Shown here one piece after another: positions 25,743 through 35,999 of a stretch of DNA of 64,000 nucleotides. The notes beneath the pieces were generated by a model, which saw only the letters and a list, made by a program, of their open reading frames with translations, had not been told where the DNA came from and ran no database searches. The DNA is from Sphingobacterium sp. N143 (GTDB taxonomy: Bacteria; Bacteroidota; Bacteroidia; Sphingobacteriales; Sphingobacteriaceae), in contig NZ_JACAIS010000007.1 of the NCBI RefSeq assembly GCF_030325625.1, forward strand, positions 1 to 64,000. The letters are read 5' to 3'. Within the stretch, counting starts at the first letter, position 1, and each line of letters starts with the position of its first letter. Position numbers and translations under genes: made by a program.

Positions 25743-28700
25743 ATGAAAAGAACCAATTACTATTTAAAAATTATGGGGGGAGCGTTGCTATTTCAATCCT
25801 TAGCATTTCAAACCATGGCCTCCCAGTTTTCAGTAGGCGAAGGAATAGGAAAGATCCTGACCAGAATGGAACAGAAATTCAATATTAAATTCGGGTATGA
25901 TGCCTCAATAGCCAGCCAAAAAGTGAATGAATTGGCGAATGTTGAAAAACTGAAAAAAGATCAGATTATCCAATTTATCCAGTCGATTTCAGATGGAAAC
26001 CTTGAGGTTAAGAAAATTGACGATAAACTCTATGTTATTTCGAAGAAAGTTGCAAACAGCTCCAAGGCTGCGTATACAAGGTCGGTAACAGAACAAAAGG
26101 AGGTGCAGGGTAAAGTCGTTGATCGGGAAACAGGAGCGCCGATTGCTGGTGTTACTGTACGTGTAAAGAACACTGCTGTGGCTGCAACAACAAATCAGGA
26201 TGGGGTCTTTAAATTGTCGAATACCACAGCGAATACCATTCTTCAGATTTCCTATATAGGATACGAAACTATGGAGATTCCGATTGCACAGGCGGGAACA
26301 ATTACATTGGCGAAATCGTCCGAAGCATTAGCAGAGGTTGTTGTAACAGCATTGGGGATAAAACGAGAGCAAAGAGCCTTGGGCTACGCCACACAAAGCG
26401 TGAAAGGAGAGGACCTGACTCGTGTGAAAGGGGTAGATGTCGGAACAACGCTAACAGGACGTATTTCCGGGGTTAGGGTATTGAACAGTACCGAATTTAA
26501 CAAAACCCCGGAGATCCAGGTTCGTGGGCTCACCCCGATCTTGGTCATTGATGGGGTTGCATACGAAAACATGGATCTGAGAGACGTCCCCGTAGATAAT
26601 ATACAAGATATGACTGTCTTGAAAGGAGCGACTGCTACTGCACTTTATGGAAGTAAAGGTGAAGGTGGCGCTATCATGATTACAACCAAAAAAGGTTTAG
26701 CCGAAAAAGGAACTGAAATTACAGTGAATACCAATAATATGTTCTTTTCGGGGTATCTTGCCTTACCTGAGGTACAACACAGCTACTCTTCGGGAGAGTC
26801 GGGTAAATTTAATAATGACGACTATGTCTGGGGAGATAAGCTTGATATTGGCCGTACAGCGGAGCAATGGAATCCAATCAGTAAGCAATATGAAGTAGGT
26901 GAGCTCACTTCAAGAGGGAGAAATAATTTCAAGAATTTTCTGGAGCCGGGATTTATTACGAACAATACCGTGAGTTTTACAAATCAAGGTGAGCATGGAA
27001 GTATAAGAACATCTATCAATCACATCTATAATAAAGGACAATATCCAAATCAGAAGCTGAATTTGACGAATATTTCAGTGACAGGAACCACAAAGATCAG
27101 CGAAAAAGTTGACCTTGAGACTAGACTGGGATATAACCGAAGTTCTTCTTCTACCAATTTTGGATCAGGCTATGGAGACCAAGGCTATATATATAATATC
27201 TTGGTCTGGACCGGTCCAGAATATAATTTGAGAGATTATAAGGATTATTGGCTGGTCAAAGATCAATCCCAAAATTGGATGTATAAAGGTTGGTATGATA
27301 ATCCTTATCTTATCGCCAATGAGAAAATTACTCCCGAGTTGATCAATAAAGTCAATGCCGCTGTAACATTAAATTATAAAGTCAATGACTGGGCTAAATT
27401 TATGTTACGTTCGGGATACGATTATTATGGTAAAACCAGAACGCAGCAAAACCCAATTGGGATTTATGGAACTCGGGGTGGATTTGAGGATTTCGGTGGA
27501 TTCGATAGTAAAGGCAAATATATGCGAGCCGATTATAATGGCTTTGCAACGACCAACGATGCCATCTTCACCGCAAAGAAAAACTTCGGTGACTGGGGAG
27601 TAGATGGATTACTGGGTGGATCTATTTTTTATCGTAAAGACAATAATATGATCGCCAATACAGCGAATGGATTATCCATTCCTGGCTATTATTCCTTACG
27701 AAATTCAATAGATCCAGCTAAAGTGGTCGAGTCCCGCGTTAAGGAAATGCGAAATGGTTTATATGGACGACTTTCTTTGTCTTGGCGAAACGCGGTGTTT
27801 TTGGAAGCAACAGGACGGAATGACTGGGTGTCAACCCTGAGCAGGGAACATCGTTCTTATTTCTATCCTTCTGTTTCAGGAAGTGTGGTGGTTACAGATC
27901 TACTGCCATCAAAACCGATGTGGTTGGACATGTTTAAGGTCCGGGGATCTTGGGCTGTCACTAAATCTGTCCTAGATCCGTATGAGGTGAATTCAACTTT
28001 TTCGGTCACAAGTAATGTTTGGGATGGATTGCCAACAGCATCATATCCAAATATTATCAAAGATTATTCTATTTCCCCAACACAACGCGATTTAACAGAA
28101 TTTGGGTTTGATTTTGCTGTTTTAAACAATAGATTATACGGTAATTATACACGCTATTATCGTTTGTTGCATAATCAGATTGTCAAAGCAAAAATTTCAA
28201 AAACGACAGGGTTTGAGGAGCGGCTTATCAATACAAAAGAAGAGGAAATGACGAAGGGGCATGAGATTACACTAGGTGGAACCCCTATTAAACAAGAGAG
28301 TTTTCAATGGGATGTAACCGTAAACTTTTCTCAGAATATGCGTTATTTCCATCGGTTGGATCCACAATACTCAAAAGATGCATTATATGTAAAAGAAGGT
28401 CTGCGTGCCGACTATATTGAAGATAGGGATTGGGAGCGAACTCCGGATGGACAATTGGTGCTTAACAGTTCGGGTATGCCAATTTCTGCACAATATGCAA
28501 ATCAACTTATTGGATACACTGCACCCAAATGGTTTTGGGGGTTCTCCAATCAGTTCCGTTATAAAGATTTTTCATTCGGTTTTAGTTTTGATGGACGTAT
28601 CAAAGGAATGTCTTATTCGACCATGAATGAACGTTTGTGGCAAACGGGCTCGCATCCAGATTCGGATACACCTTATCGTTATGAAGAAGTGGTCAATGGA

Positions 28701-29087
28701 AATAAAACTTTTATTGCTCCGGGGATGAAGATTGTGTCTGGGGCAGTGACTTATGATCGATATGGCCAGATTACTGAGGATACCCGTGTATTTGCGCCGA
28801 ACGATCAGGTGGTGTCTTATGAGGGATACTATAAAACTGCCTACTCAGGACGTTGGAATTATTGGGATGAGACATTTATTAAATTGCGGGAATTGTCATT
28901 GAGCTACCGGATGCCAGATAAGGTCGCGTCGAAATTTAAGGCCAAACGTGCAAGTATCGGTGTAACTGGTCAAAATTTGCTGTTGTGGACAAAAGAATTT
29001 CGTTTCTCAGATCCAGATACAGGATCTGAAGACCTGAACTCGCCGTCCATGCGTTACATTGGTTTTAATATTAACCTAACTTTCTAA
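25743..29087 (+). CDS. SusC-type TonB-dependent transducer with STN domain
   Basis: This 1114-residue outer-membrane receptor has a signal peptide to about residue 26, an STN (secretin/TonB N-terminal) domain at about 30-103 for contact with FecR, and a carboxypeptidase-like beta domain at about 118-195 (VQGKVVDRETGAPIAGVTVRV). The TonB-box-like LAEVVVTALG follows, then a plug with VLKGATATALYGSKGEGGAIMITTKKG, and the barrel. The STN domain and the sigma/FecR genes directly upstream identify it as a signalling receptor. Co-transcription with a SusD-like gene and, further on, a phospholipase C suggests a phospholipid-derived or phosphate-containing ligand, but that link is inferred. Confidence 0.94.
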   Translation: MKRTNYYLKIMGGALLFQSLAFQTMASQFSVGEGIGKILTRMEQKFNIKFGYDASIASQKVNELANVEKLKKDQIIQFIQSISDGNLEVKKIDDKLYVISKKVANSSKAAYTRSVTEQKEVQGKVVDRETGAPIAGVTVRVKNTAVAATTNQDGVFKLSNTTANTILQISYIGYETMEIPIAQAGTITLAKSSEALAEVVVTALGIKREQRALGYATQSVKGEDLTRVKGVDVGTTLTGRISGVRVLNSTEFNKTPEIQVRGLTPILVIDGVAYENMDLRDVPVDNIQDMTVLKGATATALYGSKGEGGAIMITTKKGLAEKGTEITVNTNNMFFSGYLALPEVQHSYSSGESGKFNNDDYVWGDKLDIGRTAEQWNPISKQYEVGELTSRGRNNFKNFLEPGFITNNTVSFTNQGEHGSIRTSINHIYNKGQYPNQKLNLTNISVTGTTKISEKVDLETRLGYNRSSSSTNFGSGYGDQGYIYNILVWTGPEYNLRDYKDYWLVKDQSQNWMYKGWYDNPYLIANEKITPELINKVNAAVTLNYKVNDWAKFMLRSGYDYYGKTRTQQNPIGIYGTRGGFEDFGGFDSKGKYMRADYNGFATTNDAIFTAKKNFGDWGVDGLLGGSIFYRKDNNMIANTANGLSIPGYYSLRNSIDPAKVVESRVKEMRNGLYGRLSLSWRNAVFLEATGRNDWVSTLSREHRSYFYPSVSGSVVVTDLLPSKPMWLDMFKVRGSWAVTKSVLDPYEVNSTFSVTSNVWDGLPTASYPNIIKDYSISPTQRDLTEFGFDFAVLNNRLYGNYTRYYRLLHNQIVKAKISKTTGFEERLINTKEEEMTKGHEITLGGTPIKQESFQWDVTVNFSQNMRYFHRLDPQYSKDALYVKEGLRADYIEDRDWERTPDGQLVLNSSGMPISAQYANQLIGYTAPKWFWGFSNQFRYKDFSFGFSFDGRIKGMSYSTMNERLWQTGSHPDSDTPYRYEEVVNGNKTFIAPGMKIVSGAVTYDRYGQITEDTRVFAPNDQVVSYEGYYKTAYSGRWNYWDETFIKLRELSLSYRMPDKVASKFKAKRASIGVTGQNLLLWTKEFRFSDPDTGSEDLNSPSMRYIGFNINLTF

Positions 29088-29103
29088 AAATTATTAAACA
29101 CAG

Positions 29104-30633
29104 ATGAACATGAAAAGATTATTGACGTATATCCTCCTGGGTACTCTGATGATATCCACAAGTTGTTCCAAATTTGATGAGATCAATACTAATCCTGAGA
29201 CACCATCAGTTGTTAAACCATCCATGTTGGCCACCCGTATCATTTTAAATTTGGCACGTCAATCCAGCACAAAATCCTTTATGCAACCTTATATGTTGAC
29301 CAAAGAAATTGCCTGGACGGAGTTGACCGAAGGATATCAGTATAACAGTTTAGGTGAATGGGATATTTCGATGACATCGATCAATGATGCTCATTTTATG
29401 GGTGAATTTGCAACCGATGAGCAACTCAAGAGCTCTTACAATGGTCTGATGTACTTTGCCCGGGCGACGAAGTTTTATGAAGCAACCATGAGCGTTGGGG
29501 ATATTCCTTATAATGATGCACTAAAAGGGGAATCTGATAAAATCTATTTCCCGAAGTATGATACTCAGAAAGATGTATTCCTTGGGATTCTGAATGAGTT
29601 GGAACTTGCGGACAAATTGTTTGCCGAAGGTGCTAAATTTGATGGTGATCCTATATTTGGTGGTGATGTCACGAAATGGAGAAAATTGGTAAACAGTTTT
29701 GCATTGAATGTTTTAATTCAGTTAAGTAAAAAGGAAAATGATGGAGAACTTCATATTAAAGAACGTTTTAAAACTATTCTGGCTAATAAACCAATTTTCG
29801 GTAGCAATGCAGATAATTTTCAGGTTATTCATGAAGATAAAGCAAGTCAAACTTATCCTTTTTATAAGATAAGTAATAGTTTTGTGATTTATCCCGTGGT
29901 GTCAACCGAAATTATTGATCGTCTAAAACAATATCAGGACAGAAGATTATTTTACTACGCAAATCCATCTGCATTACAAATTAAGAACGGTAAACAGTCC
30001 AATGATTTTAATGCATATGTTGGTATTGACCCTTCACTCTCTTTCAGTGAAATTGCCGAATTAAAAAAGAAAAATGATTATTCTAAACTAAATGACCGCT
30101 ATACAGAGCTCGTCAGTGGTGAGCCAACACAGCAATACAGCTATGCACATTTATGCTTTGTCATTGCGGAAGCAGCGGCCCGTGGTTGGGTGGCTGAATC
30201 CACAGTCGACTGGTACAAAAAAGGGATCGAAGCTTCGATGCAATTTATTGCTGAAAATACGCCTAATACGGCTCAATATACACACAATATGCCATTGGAT
30301 GCTGCATATATCAATGCTGCATTGAATGTTTATGGTAATGAATTTCCCCCTATGCTCGAAGAGCAATTGGAAGAAATCATCACACAGAAATATTTAGCGA
30401 GTTATCTGCAGGGACGTATGACCCCTTATTATGATTATAGAAGAACCGGATATCCCAAATGGAAGATTAATCCAGCATCTAGCCTGAATGCCGTAGCTCC
30501 TGATAAAATTCCGGTACGTTGGCGTTATCCTGCATTGGAATATAATTATAATGCAGAAAATCTGAATGAAGCCATGCAACGTCAGTACAAGGGTAATGAT
30601 GAAATCAATCAGTTGATGTGGATTTTGAAATAG
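29104..30633 (+). CDS. SusD-like surface lipoprotein (SusD-like_2 type)
   Basis: This 509-residue partner of the receptor 16 bases upstream has a lipobox ending at Cys21 (MISTSC). A second ATG at 29110 is equally possible. The opening SKFDEINTNPETPSVVKPSMLATRIIL and the motif GDIPYNDALKG are typical of the shorter SusD branch that I associate with PF12771, rather than classical glycan SusD. It is followed by a hairpin (30681-30712) before the phospholipase gene. Confidence 0.92.
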   Translation: MNMKRLLTYILLGTLMISTSCSKFDEINTNPETPSVVKPSMLATRIILNLARQSSTKSFMQPYMLTKEIAWTELTEGYQYNSLGEWDISMTSINDAHFMGEFATDEQLKSSYNGLMYFARATKFYEATMSVGDIPYNDALKGESDKIYFPKYDTQKDVFLGILNELELADKLFAEGAKFDGDPIFGGDVTKWRKLVNSFALNVLIQLSKKENDGELHIKERFKTILANKPIFGSNADNFQVIHEDKASQTYPFYKISNSFVIYPVVSTEIIDRLKQYQDRRLFYYANPSALQIKNGKQSNDFNAYVGIDPSLSFSEIAELKKKNDYSKLNDRYTELVSGEPTQQYSYAHLCFVIAEAAARGWVAESTVDWYKKGIEASMQFIAENTPNTAQYTHNMPLDAAYINAALNVYGNEFPPMLEEQLEEIITQKYLASYLQGRMTPYYDYRRTGYPKWKINPASSLNAVAPDKIPVRWRYPALEYNYNAENLNEAMQRQYKGNDEINQLMWILK

Positions 30634-30680
30634 ATCAAGATGATTTATGCTGTTGATTTCTCATTAGCATTAGATAACTG

Positions 30681-30712
30681 TCCCCGTGCACAATATCAAT
30701 CGTGTGCGGGGA
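30681..30712 (+). terminator. Terminator or attenuator between SusD and phospholipase C
   Basis: TCCCCG-TG-CACA and TGTGCGGGGA can pair around a loop near 30693-30702, with a 2-base bulge, and TTATTTATT follows. It may reduce read-through into the phospholipase gene, which begins 95 bases later. Near 30774, TGTATTTG is a 7-of-8 consensus match to the -7 element and could give that gene its own promoter. Confidence 0.45.
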
Positions 30713-30806
30713 TTATTTATTAAAATAGTTACATAAAAAACGGGTGGTAATGGATATATTCGTCCATAGACCAATGTATTTGTAAGAGAGACAAGAATTT
30801 TTAGTT

Positions 30807-33284
30807 ATGGATAGTAGAAGAGATTTTATTAAGAAAGCGTCGTTGTTGGCTGGTGTTTTTGGCTTACAGAATGCTATGCCAGATGCCATTCAACGCGCCC
30901 TGGCCATTGAGCCTGTAACAGGGAGTACCTTTTTGGATGCCGAGCATATTGTGCTGCTTATGCAGGAAAACCGTTCTTTTGATCATAGCTTCGGAACTCT
31001 TCGCGGGGTTCGGGGATTTAATGACCCTAGGGCAATCAAACTACCGAGCGGAAACCCTGTATGGTTGCAGTCGTCGGCTTCCGGCAAAACCTATTCACCT
31101 TTCCGATTAGATATCAAAAACTCAAATGCGGCATGGACTGGAAATTTACCGCATTCATGGGAAAATCAAATGGCAGCCCGTAATCAGGGGAAGCATGATA
31201 ACTGGATTGAAGCAAAGCGCCCCGGAGGAAAAGTCCTCAGTGAGATCCCACTAACAATGGGCTATTATACACGGGAGGATATCCCCTTCTACTATGCCTT
31301 GGCAGATGCCTTCACCATCTGCGATCAACATTTTTGTTCTTCCATTACAGGTACGACAACCAACCGGCACTTTTTCTGGACCGGAACCTGTGTCCCACAT
31401 AAAGGAGCGAAGCCTTTGGTACGCAATTCAGATATCTATTTCAATCGTTGGGCACATTGGAAAACCTTTCCGGAACGTCTGGAGGAAGCAGGTATTTCAT
31501 GGAAAGTATACCAGAATGAAGTCAGCATGGAGAGCGGCCTAAATGGTGAAGAGCTATTGGGTAATTTTACAGATAACAACCTGGAGTGGTTTGCGCAGTA
31601 TCACATCGAATTCAAAAAGAGCCATCTGGATTTTATGCGTAAACGTGTCGTTGAATTACCTGCCGAGATCCAGGAGCTTGAAAAAGCATTGGCCAATAAT
31701 GGCACAGACAGTGTGCAGAAAACGCAAAATAAGCTTAAGCAAAAGCAAGAACAACTGAGCAGTTACAAGAAACAATTGGAGCGGTTGACCGAAGAAGCTT
31801 TTCAGCAGCTTCCAAAAGAACAGCAGACCCTCCATGCGCGTGCATTTCAGACAAATGAAGGTGATGAGTTTTATCGTGAGACAATATCTGTTACCCATGA
31901 AGGGGAGCAGATTAAGGTTCCCAAAGGGGATGTGCTCCACCAATTTAGAAAGGATGTCAAATCTGGAGGATTACCCGCAGTATCCTGGCTGGTGGCTCCG
32001 CAGTGTTTTTCGGATCACCCCAGCGCACCGATGTATGGTGCTTGGTATGTGTCAGAAATTTTAAATATACTGACTGAAAACCCTGAGATTTGGAAAAAGA
32101 CAATCTTTATCCTCAACTACGATGAGAATGATGGTTATTTTGATCATATTCCTCCATTTGTGGCCCCAAATCCAGCAGATGTCAGCTCCGGAAAAACCTC
32201 CCCTGAATTAGATTATAGTGGTGAATATGTGAGTTTAGAACAGGAACTTGCAGATGGTGAGAAAAAGGAAAATGCTACTGCAGGCCCCGTAGGTCTAGGT
32301 TATCGGGTACCATTGATCGTGGCCTCTCCCTGGTCCAAAGGAGGATGGGTCAATTCAGAAATCTGTGATATCACATCGACAATTCAGTTTATGGAACATT
32401 TCTTTGAAAAGAAACTCGGTAAACAGGTGAAAGAAGATAATATCAGTTCCTGGCGGCGAGCTATTACAGGAGACTTGACTTCTGTATTCCGAAAAGCTGA
32501 GGGAACCAATGTGGTAGACCTTCCTTTCTTAGATCGTAATGAACAGATTTATACAATAGATCAGGCGAAGTCTAAACCGCTACCAAACAATTTTCATGTT
32601 TGGTCTCAGGAGGATGCAGCACAGCTGCGGTCAGCTGGACAGTCCACCTTGCTGGCAAAACAGGAGCGTGGACAGAAAAATTCTAATGCACTTGCGTATG
32701 AGCTGTATGCCAATGAATCTATTGATCTGGCGGGGGGACAAATCAAACTAAGGATGCGTGCCGGAAATCAGTTTTTTGGTGCAAAATCATTGAACAGCCC
32801 ATTTAATGTTTATAGCGGTCCCAGTTACAAGGAAGGGGTGAATTTTTGGCCTTTTGCAGTAGTCGCAGGGCAAGAATTGCAGTTTGATTGGAATTTGGCC
32901 GATTTTAAAGACGGTTATTATGATCTGACTGTATATGGGCCGAATGGTTTTATGCGTGGATTTCAGGGGAAGGATGAACAGCTGTCTGTAACGGCACGTT
33001 ATGAAATCGGTAAAAAAGGACTGCCAACAGGCAATATTATCTTGGAAGCCCATAATGATGGACGTAAATCACTTCAGGTAGAGGTAAAGGATAATGCCTA
33101 TAGCACATGGCGGAAGAAGACTGATTTACCTGCTGGAAAATCAGCGAAATGGCTCATCGAATCTCATAAAGTCAATGGATGGTATGATATCTGTGTGCAT
33201 ATTGAGGGATCTGATTTTGCCCGTCAATTTGCTGGTCGTGTAGAAACAGGAAACCACTCAAAGACCGATCCGCAATTGGGATAA
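30807..33284 (+). CDS. Phosphocholine-type phospholipase C, Tat-exported
   Basis: This 825-residue phosphoesterase of the bacterial phospholipase C/acid phosphatase superfamily would cleave phosphatidylcholine, sphingomyelin or related lipids to release the phosphorylated head group. The N-terminus MDSRRDFIKKASLLAGVFG is a twin-arginine signal. The catalytic domain begins HIVLLMQENRSFDHSFGTLRGVRGFNDPRA (47-76) with metal-binding Glu54/Asn55. It continues with SSITGTTTNRHFFWTGT and NYDENDGYFDHIPPFVAP. A lysine/glutamine-rich helical insert lies at about 285-340. The C-terminal 170 residues form the two beta-rich domains usual in this family (DUF756). The position downstream of a sigma/FecR/SusC/SusD set suggests that lipid head groups or lysolipids are imported or sensed by that receptor. 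Confidence 0.92.
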   Translation: MDSRRDFIKKASLLAGVFGLQNAMPDAIQRALAIEPVTGSTFLDAEHIVLLMQENRSFDHSFGTLRGVRGFNDPRAIKLPSGNPVWLQSSASGKTYSPFRLDIKNSNAAWTGNLPHSWENQMAARNQGKHDNWIEAKRPGGKVLSEIPLTMGYYTREDIPFYYALADAFTICDQHFCSSITGTTTNRHFFWTGTCVPHKGAKPLVRNSDIYFNRWAHWKTFPERLEEAGISWKVYQNEVSMESGLNGEELLGNFTDNNLEWFAQYHIEFKKSHLDFMRKRVVELPAEIQELEKALANNGTDSVQKTQNKLKQKQEQLSSYKKQLERLTEEAFQQLPKEQQTLHARAFQTNEGDEFYRETISVTHEGEQIKVPKGDVLHQFRKDVKSGGLPAVSWLVAPQCFSDHPSAPMYGAWYVSEILNILTENPEIWKKTIFILNYDENDGYFDHIPPFVAPNPADVSSGKTSPELDYSGEYVSLEQELADGEKKENATAGPVGLGYRVPLIVASPWSKGGWVNSEICDITSTIQFMEHFFEKKLGKQVKEDNISSWRRAITGDLTSVFRKAEGTNVVDLPFLDRNEQIYTIDQAKSKPLPNNFHVWSQEDAAQLRSAGQSTLLAKQERGQKNSNALAYELYANESIDLAGGQIKLRMRAGNQFFGAKSLNSPFNVYSGPSYKEGVNFWPFAVVAGQELQFDWNLADFKDGYYDLTVYGPNGFMRGFQGKDEQLSVTARYEIGKKGLPTGNIILEAHNDGRKSLQVEVKDNAYSTWRKKTDLPAGKSAKWLIESHKVNGWYDICVHIEGSDFARQFAGRVETGNHSKTDPQLG

Positions 33285-33318
33285 TAACAACGAGTAACTA
33301 GTGCCAGGACTTTCTATA

Positions 33319-33354
33319 ATCAACAAAGGCTATCATGTGATAGCCTTTGTTGAT
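33319..33354. terminator. Bidirectional terminator between convergent operons
   Basis: Perfect 17-bp arms (33319-33335 and 33338-33354, with the core ACAAAGGCTATCA) are separated by two bases, and TCAATTT follows. It lies between the phospholipase C gene and the TlpA-like gene and can end both sigma-controlled operons. Confidence 0.8.
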
Positions 33355-33368
33355 CAATTTAATATCAT

Positions 33369-34712
33369 TTACTTGTTGCTCCATTCTTCAAGTAAAGCCT
33401 TCAATTTAGGGTCGCTGGGCCTTGGACTATCCGCTGAAATGAGGTTCCCCTGTTTGTCTATCAAAATATAACGTGGAATAGAATTGACTTTGTAAGCATT
33501 GGACAACTCGTTGTCTGACCCTGCATGCAATTGGATTCCTTTCAATTTTTTTTCGTTGACATAGGCTTCCCATTTGGGTTTATCCTGATCAACTGAAACC
33601 CCGACAAACGCAACCGGTTTTCCTTTAAACTCTTCATTGAGCTTTTCCCAGTGCGGTTCTTCACCACGGCAGGGCCCGCACCAAGTTGCCCACATGTCGA
33701 CCAGGACGACTTTTCCTTTGAGATCAGCAAGCGTTGTTTTCTTGCCGGTGATGTCAGGGTAACCAAACTGAAATGCAGGGAGACCTGTTTTTGTTTCGAC
33801 CAATTTGGCTTCTACCGCCTTGGCACGATCAACCTGCTCGGGTAATGTAAAATACTTTTTGTAGGCCTCGTTCATTTCCTGAAAATCACTGTAGGATCGG
33901 GCACTTTCCAGGCGCTGCAAAACATATTGTCCCTTAAGGACATCAGGACCTATGGCGGCCACTTGCTGATCGAATGTAGGTTTGGTGGATAAGTCTAGTT
34001 TACGATAAATCATATTGCTCATAAAACGATCTCCATACGGGAATTTGAGTAGTTCGGGGCTTAAAAACCGGTCGGCATTAAACTGTGTATAAAAATCACT
34101 CATTTCTTCTTTGCTCGGATGTGCGGTACGCGGCATGTATAAATAGGAAATGGCATAATATGCAAAGTCATAATCCACAATTTCCGGGAAGAACTTATCA
34201 AAATTCGGATTTCCGGTTTTGACACTTTTCTTGATACCGTCTAATTTCCCTTTAAACTCTTCCACTTCTGGGAAGAAATCTACATAGGTACTCATGCCCC
34301 CAGGTGTCGTCCCTTTGTCATGTAAGCTTTTTGACTGCTTATCCCAATTGTACAATGCTTCATTTTCAGCTGTATTTTTCCCCGTGAGCTCATAATCACT
34401 TTGCGTTAACCGAATATGTAGATCGTCATTACCCTTAAAGTAAAAGCGGAATACTCCCTGCTGACTGAGAGCGTTGCCCGAACCGAGAGCGTACAGCCCT
34501 TCATATTCAGGGATGAAGCGAAAACCGAACCTACCTTGGGCATCAGGAACCGACGTTGCAATTTCTTTTAACCGCCCGTTGAGCACCTTAAACAGGCCAA
34601 TACGCTTTACTTTTGCAGGGTCCGTAGTACCAGTAACATTACTGGGCTGTTGCGCCAATGTGATCATAGAGAAAACAAGGGTCGAAACTAGTAAAATGGT
34701 TTTTCTAATCAT
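33369..34712 (-). CDS. TlpA-like exported thiol-disulfide oxidoreductase
   Basis: This 447-residue periplasmic thioredoxin-fold protein has a signal peptide to about residue 20 (MITLA-QQ). The N-terminal 110 residues form a beta domain like those fused to many Bacteroidota TlpA proteins (DUF4369-like; VTGTTDPAKVKRIGLFKV). A helical linker follows, then a redoxin domain from about 312 to the end with the active site Cys345-Gly-Pro-Cys348 (WATWCGPC) and VGVSVDQDK. It should reduce disulfides in the periplasm. It is the last gene of a minus-strand series; the stop of the preceding thioredoxin-like gene lies 12 bases upstream. Together with the aspartic protease it suggests processing of disulfide-bonded peptides (inference). 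Confidence 0.9.
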   Translation of the reverse strand: MIRKTILLVSTLVFSMITLAQQPSNVTGTTDPAKVKRIGLFKVLNGRLKEIATSVPDAQGRFGFRFIPEYEGLYALGSGNALSQQGVFRFYFKGNDDLHIRLTQSDYELTGKNTAENEALYNWDKQSKSLHDKGTTPGGMSTYVDFFPEVEEFKGKLDGIKKSVKTGNPNFDKFFPEIVDYDFAYYAISYLYMPRTAHPSKEEMSDFYTQFNADRFLSPELLKFPYGDRFMSNMIYRKLDLSTKPTFDQQVAAIGPDVLKGQYVLQRLESARSYSDFQEMNEAYKKYFTLPEQVDRAKAVEAKLVETKTGLPAFQFGYPDITGKKTTLADLKGKVVLVDMWATWCGPCRGEEPHWEKLNEEFKGKPVAFVGVSVDQDKPKWEAYVNEKKLKGIQLHAGSDNELSNAYKVNSIPRYILIDKQGNLISADSPRPSDPKLKALLEEWSNK

Positions 34713-34724
34713 GATTGAGTTTGT

Positions 34725-35951
34725 TTAACTAAGGTTAAATGGAATAATTTTCTTGATGTCTTTTGCCTGGAATAATTTGCTGTCCTTTTTTGCAATGGCT
34801 TTCTGCAATGCGATAATTTCATTTTTTCGCGTGGCAACTGCGGTCGATGTCAGATCAGTACGCAAATGGGCATCGACTGTGTGAGCAGCTCTGGCATAGT
34901 CTTTTAGATAATAATACAATAAGGTTAACCGGTAATTATCCACTGCATCGAAAGGCTGTTTACGTTGTTGTTGCTGGTATTCGTCCAACAATTGCTGTAA
35001 TATTTCTGGTTTTTCTGCCTGGTCAATGATAACCTGTCCCAGGGCATTGCTCCTTAAGTCCCAGGTAGTGAAAATCTTATATTTATCTATCAATGTCAAA
35101 TAGGTGGCTGCATCTTTAGAACCGCTATAATAATCGGTGATGAAACCCGGGAGAAATATAGCCCATAGTTTATCATTGAAAGTAGGTCGTATATAGGCCA
35201 ACATGTGCTGTAGGCTGTCTAATTGCCGCGCTGTACCATATTGTCTGCTTTTTGCTTTGGCCACTGCTGTGATTTTGTTTCGGAGGAGATTGCCACCGTA
35301 CATGTTGATCAGCTTGGGCAGGTTATGATAAGCCCAGCTGTTGTACTTTGGAAACCCTGTTACGGAATTGGCCAGAAAAGCCGTCTCATGGAAGAGGTCT
35401 TTTTGCTGATCAAGATAGCCTTCTAACTCGGCAAAAGTATGCTGCTCGCCAGTTTTGATAAAACGCTCGCTATAGGCCGCAGGGTATGGATTATCCAGTG
35501 ACCGGTTAAAAGCCAAATATTGATTGGCCACATTGAGCTGTACGCCTTTCTTTAACAGGGACACAAATCGATTGACATCGAAAAAGCCAGATTCGGTCAG
35601 TATAGTTTTACCGTCTGGATTGACAATCACATAAGTAGGGAACCCCGGGGCACCATATTTTCGTGCTAATCGCTTGCCATCCATCTCTTTCATGACATCG
35701 GTTTTGAAGAGAATATAATTCGCAGCGAGTTCTGAGCTGACTGCAGGAGCAGGAAATACCTGTTTATCCATTTCCGCACAGGGCATACAACCGACAAAAT
35801 AAAGATCGACCAAGATAAGTTTATTTTCCTTTTTGGCCTGTGCTTGACAGTCAGCATAACTTCCTTGAAAGGCTTTTTCTTGTGCATTGGCCAATGTATG
35901 GCGCGAAAGTCCACAACAGGTTATGATAATATAAAAAATGATCCTTTTCAT
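34725..35951 (-). CDS. Exported thioredoxin-fold protein with helical C-terminal domain
   Basis: This 408-residue protein has a signal peptide to about residue 23 (LANA-Q). A thioredoxin-like domain follows at about 25-140 with active site Cys55-Met-Pro-Cys58 (VGCMPCAEMD) and cis-proline Pro105 (GFPTYVIV), as in the DUF255/thioredoxin_7 and DsbD C-terminal type. The remaining 250 or so residues are helical, perhaps TPR-like (FAELEGYLDQQKDLFHETAF, YRLTLLYYYLKDYARAAHTV), and may bind a partner or substrate. It lies between the aspartic protease and the TlpA-like protein with gaps of 48 and 12 bases, so the three are most likely one transcript. Confidence 0.88.
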   Translation of the reverse strand: MKRIIFYIIITCCGLSRHTLANAQEKAFQGSYADCQAQAKKENKLILVDLYFVGCMPCAEMDKQVFPAPAVSSELAANYILFKTDVMKEMDGKRLARKYGAPGFPTYVIVNPDGKTILTESGFFDVNRFVSLLKKGVQLNVANQYLAFNRSLDNPYPAAYSERFIKTGEQHTFAELEGYLDQQKDLFHETAFLANSVTGFPKYNSWAYHNLPKLINMYGGNLLRNKITAVAKAKSRQYGTARQLDSLQHMLAYIRPTFNDKLWAIFLPGFITDYYSGSKDAATYLTLIDKYKIFTTWDLRSNALGQVIIDQAEKPEILQQLLDEYQQQQRKQPFDAVDNYRLTLLYYYLKDYARAAHTVDAHLRTDLTSTAVATRKNEIIALQKAIAKKDSKLFQAKDIKKIIPFNLS

Positions 35952-35999
35952 CTGATTTCGTTTTAGAAAAAAGAAGTATATCTCCTTACTTCTCTTTGT

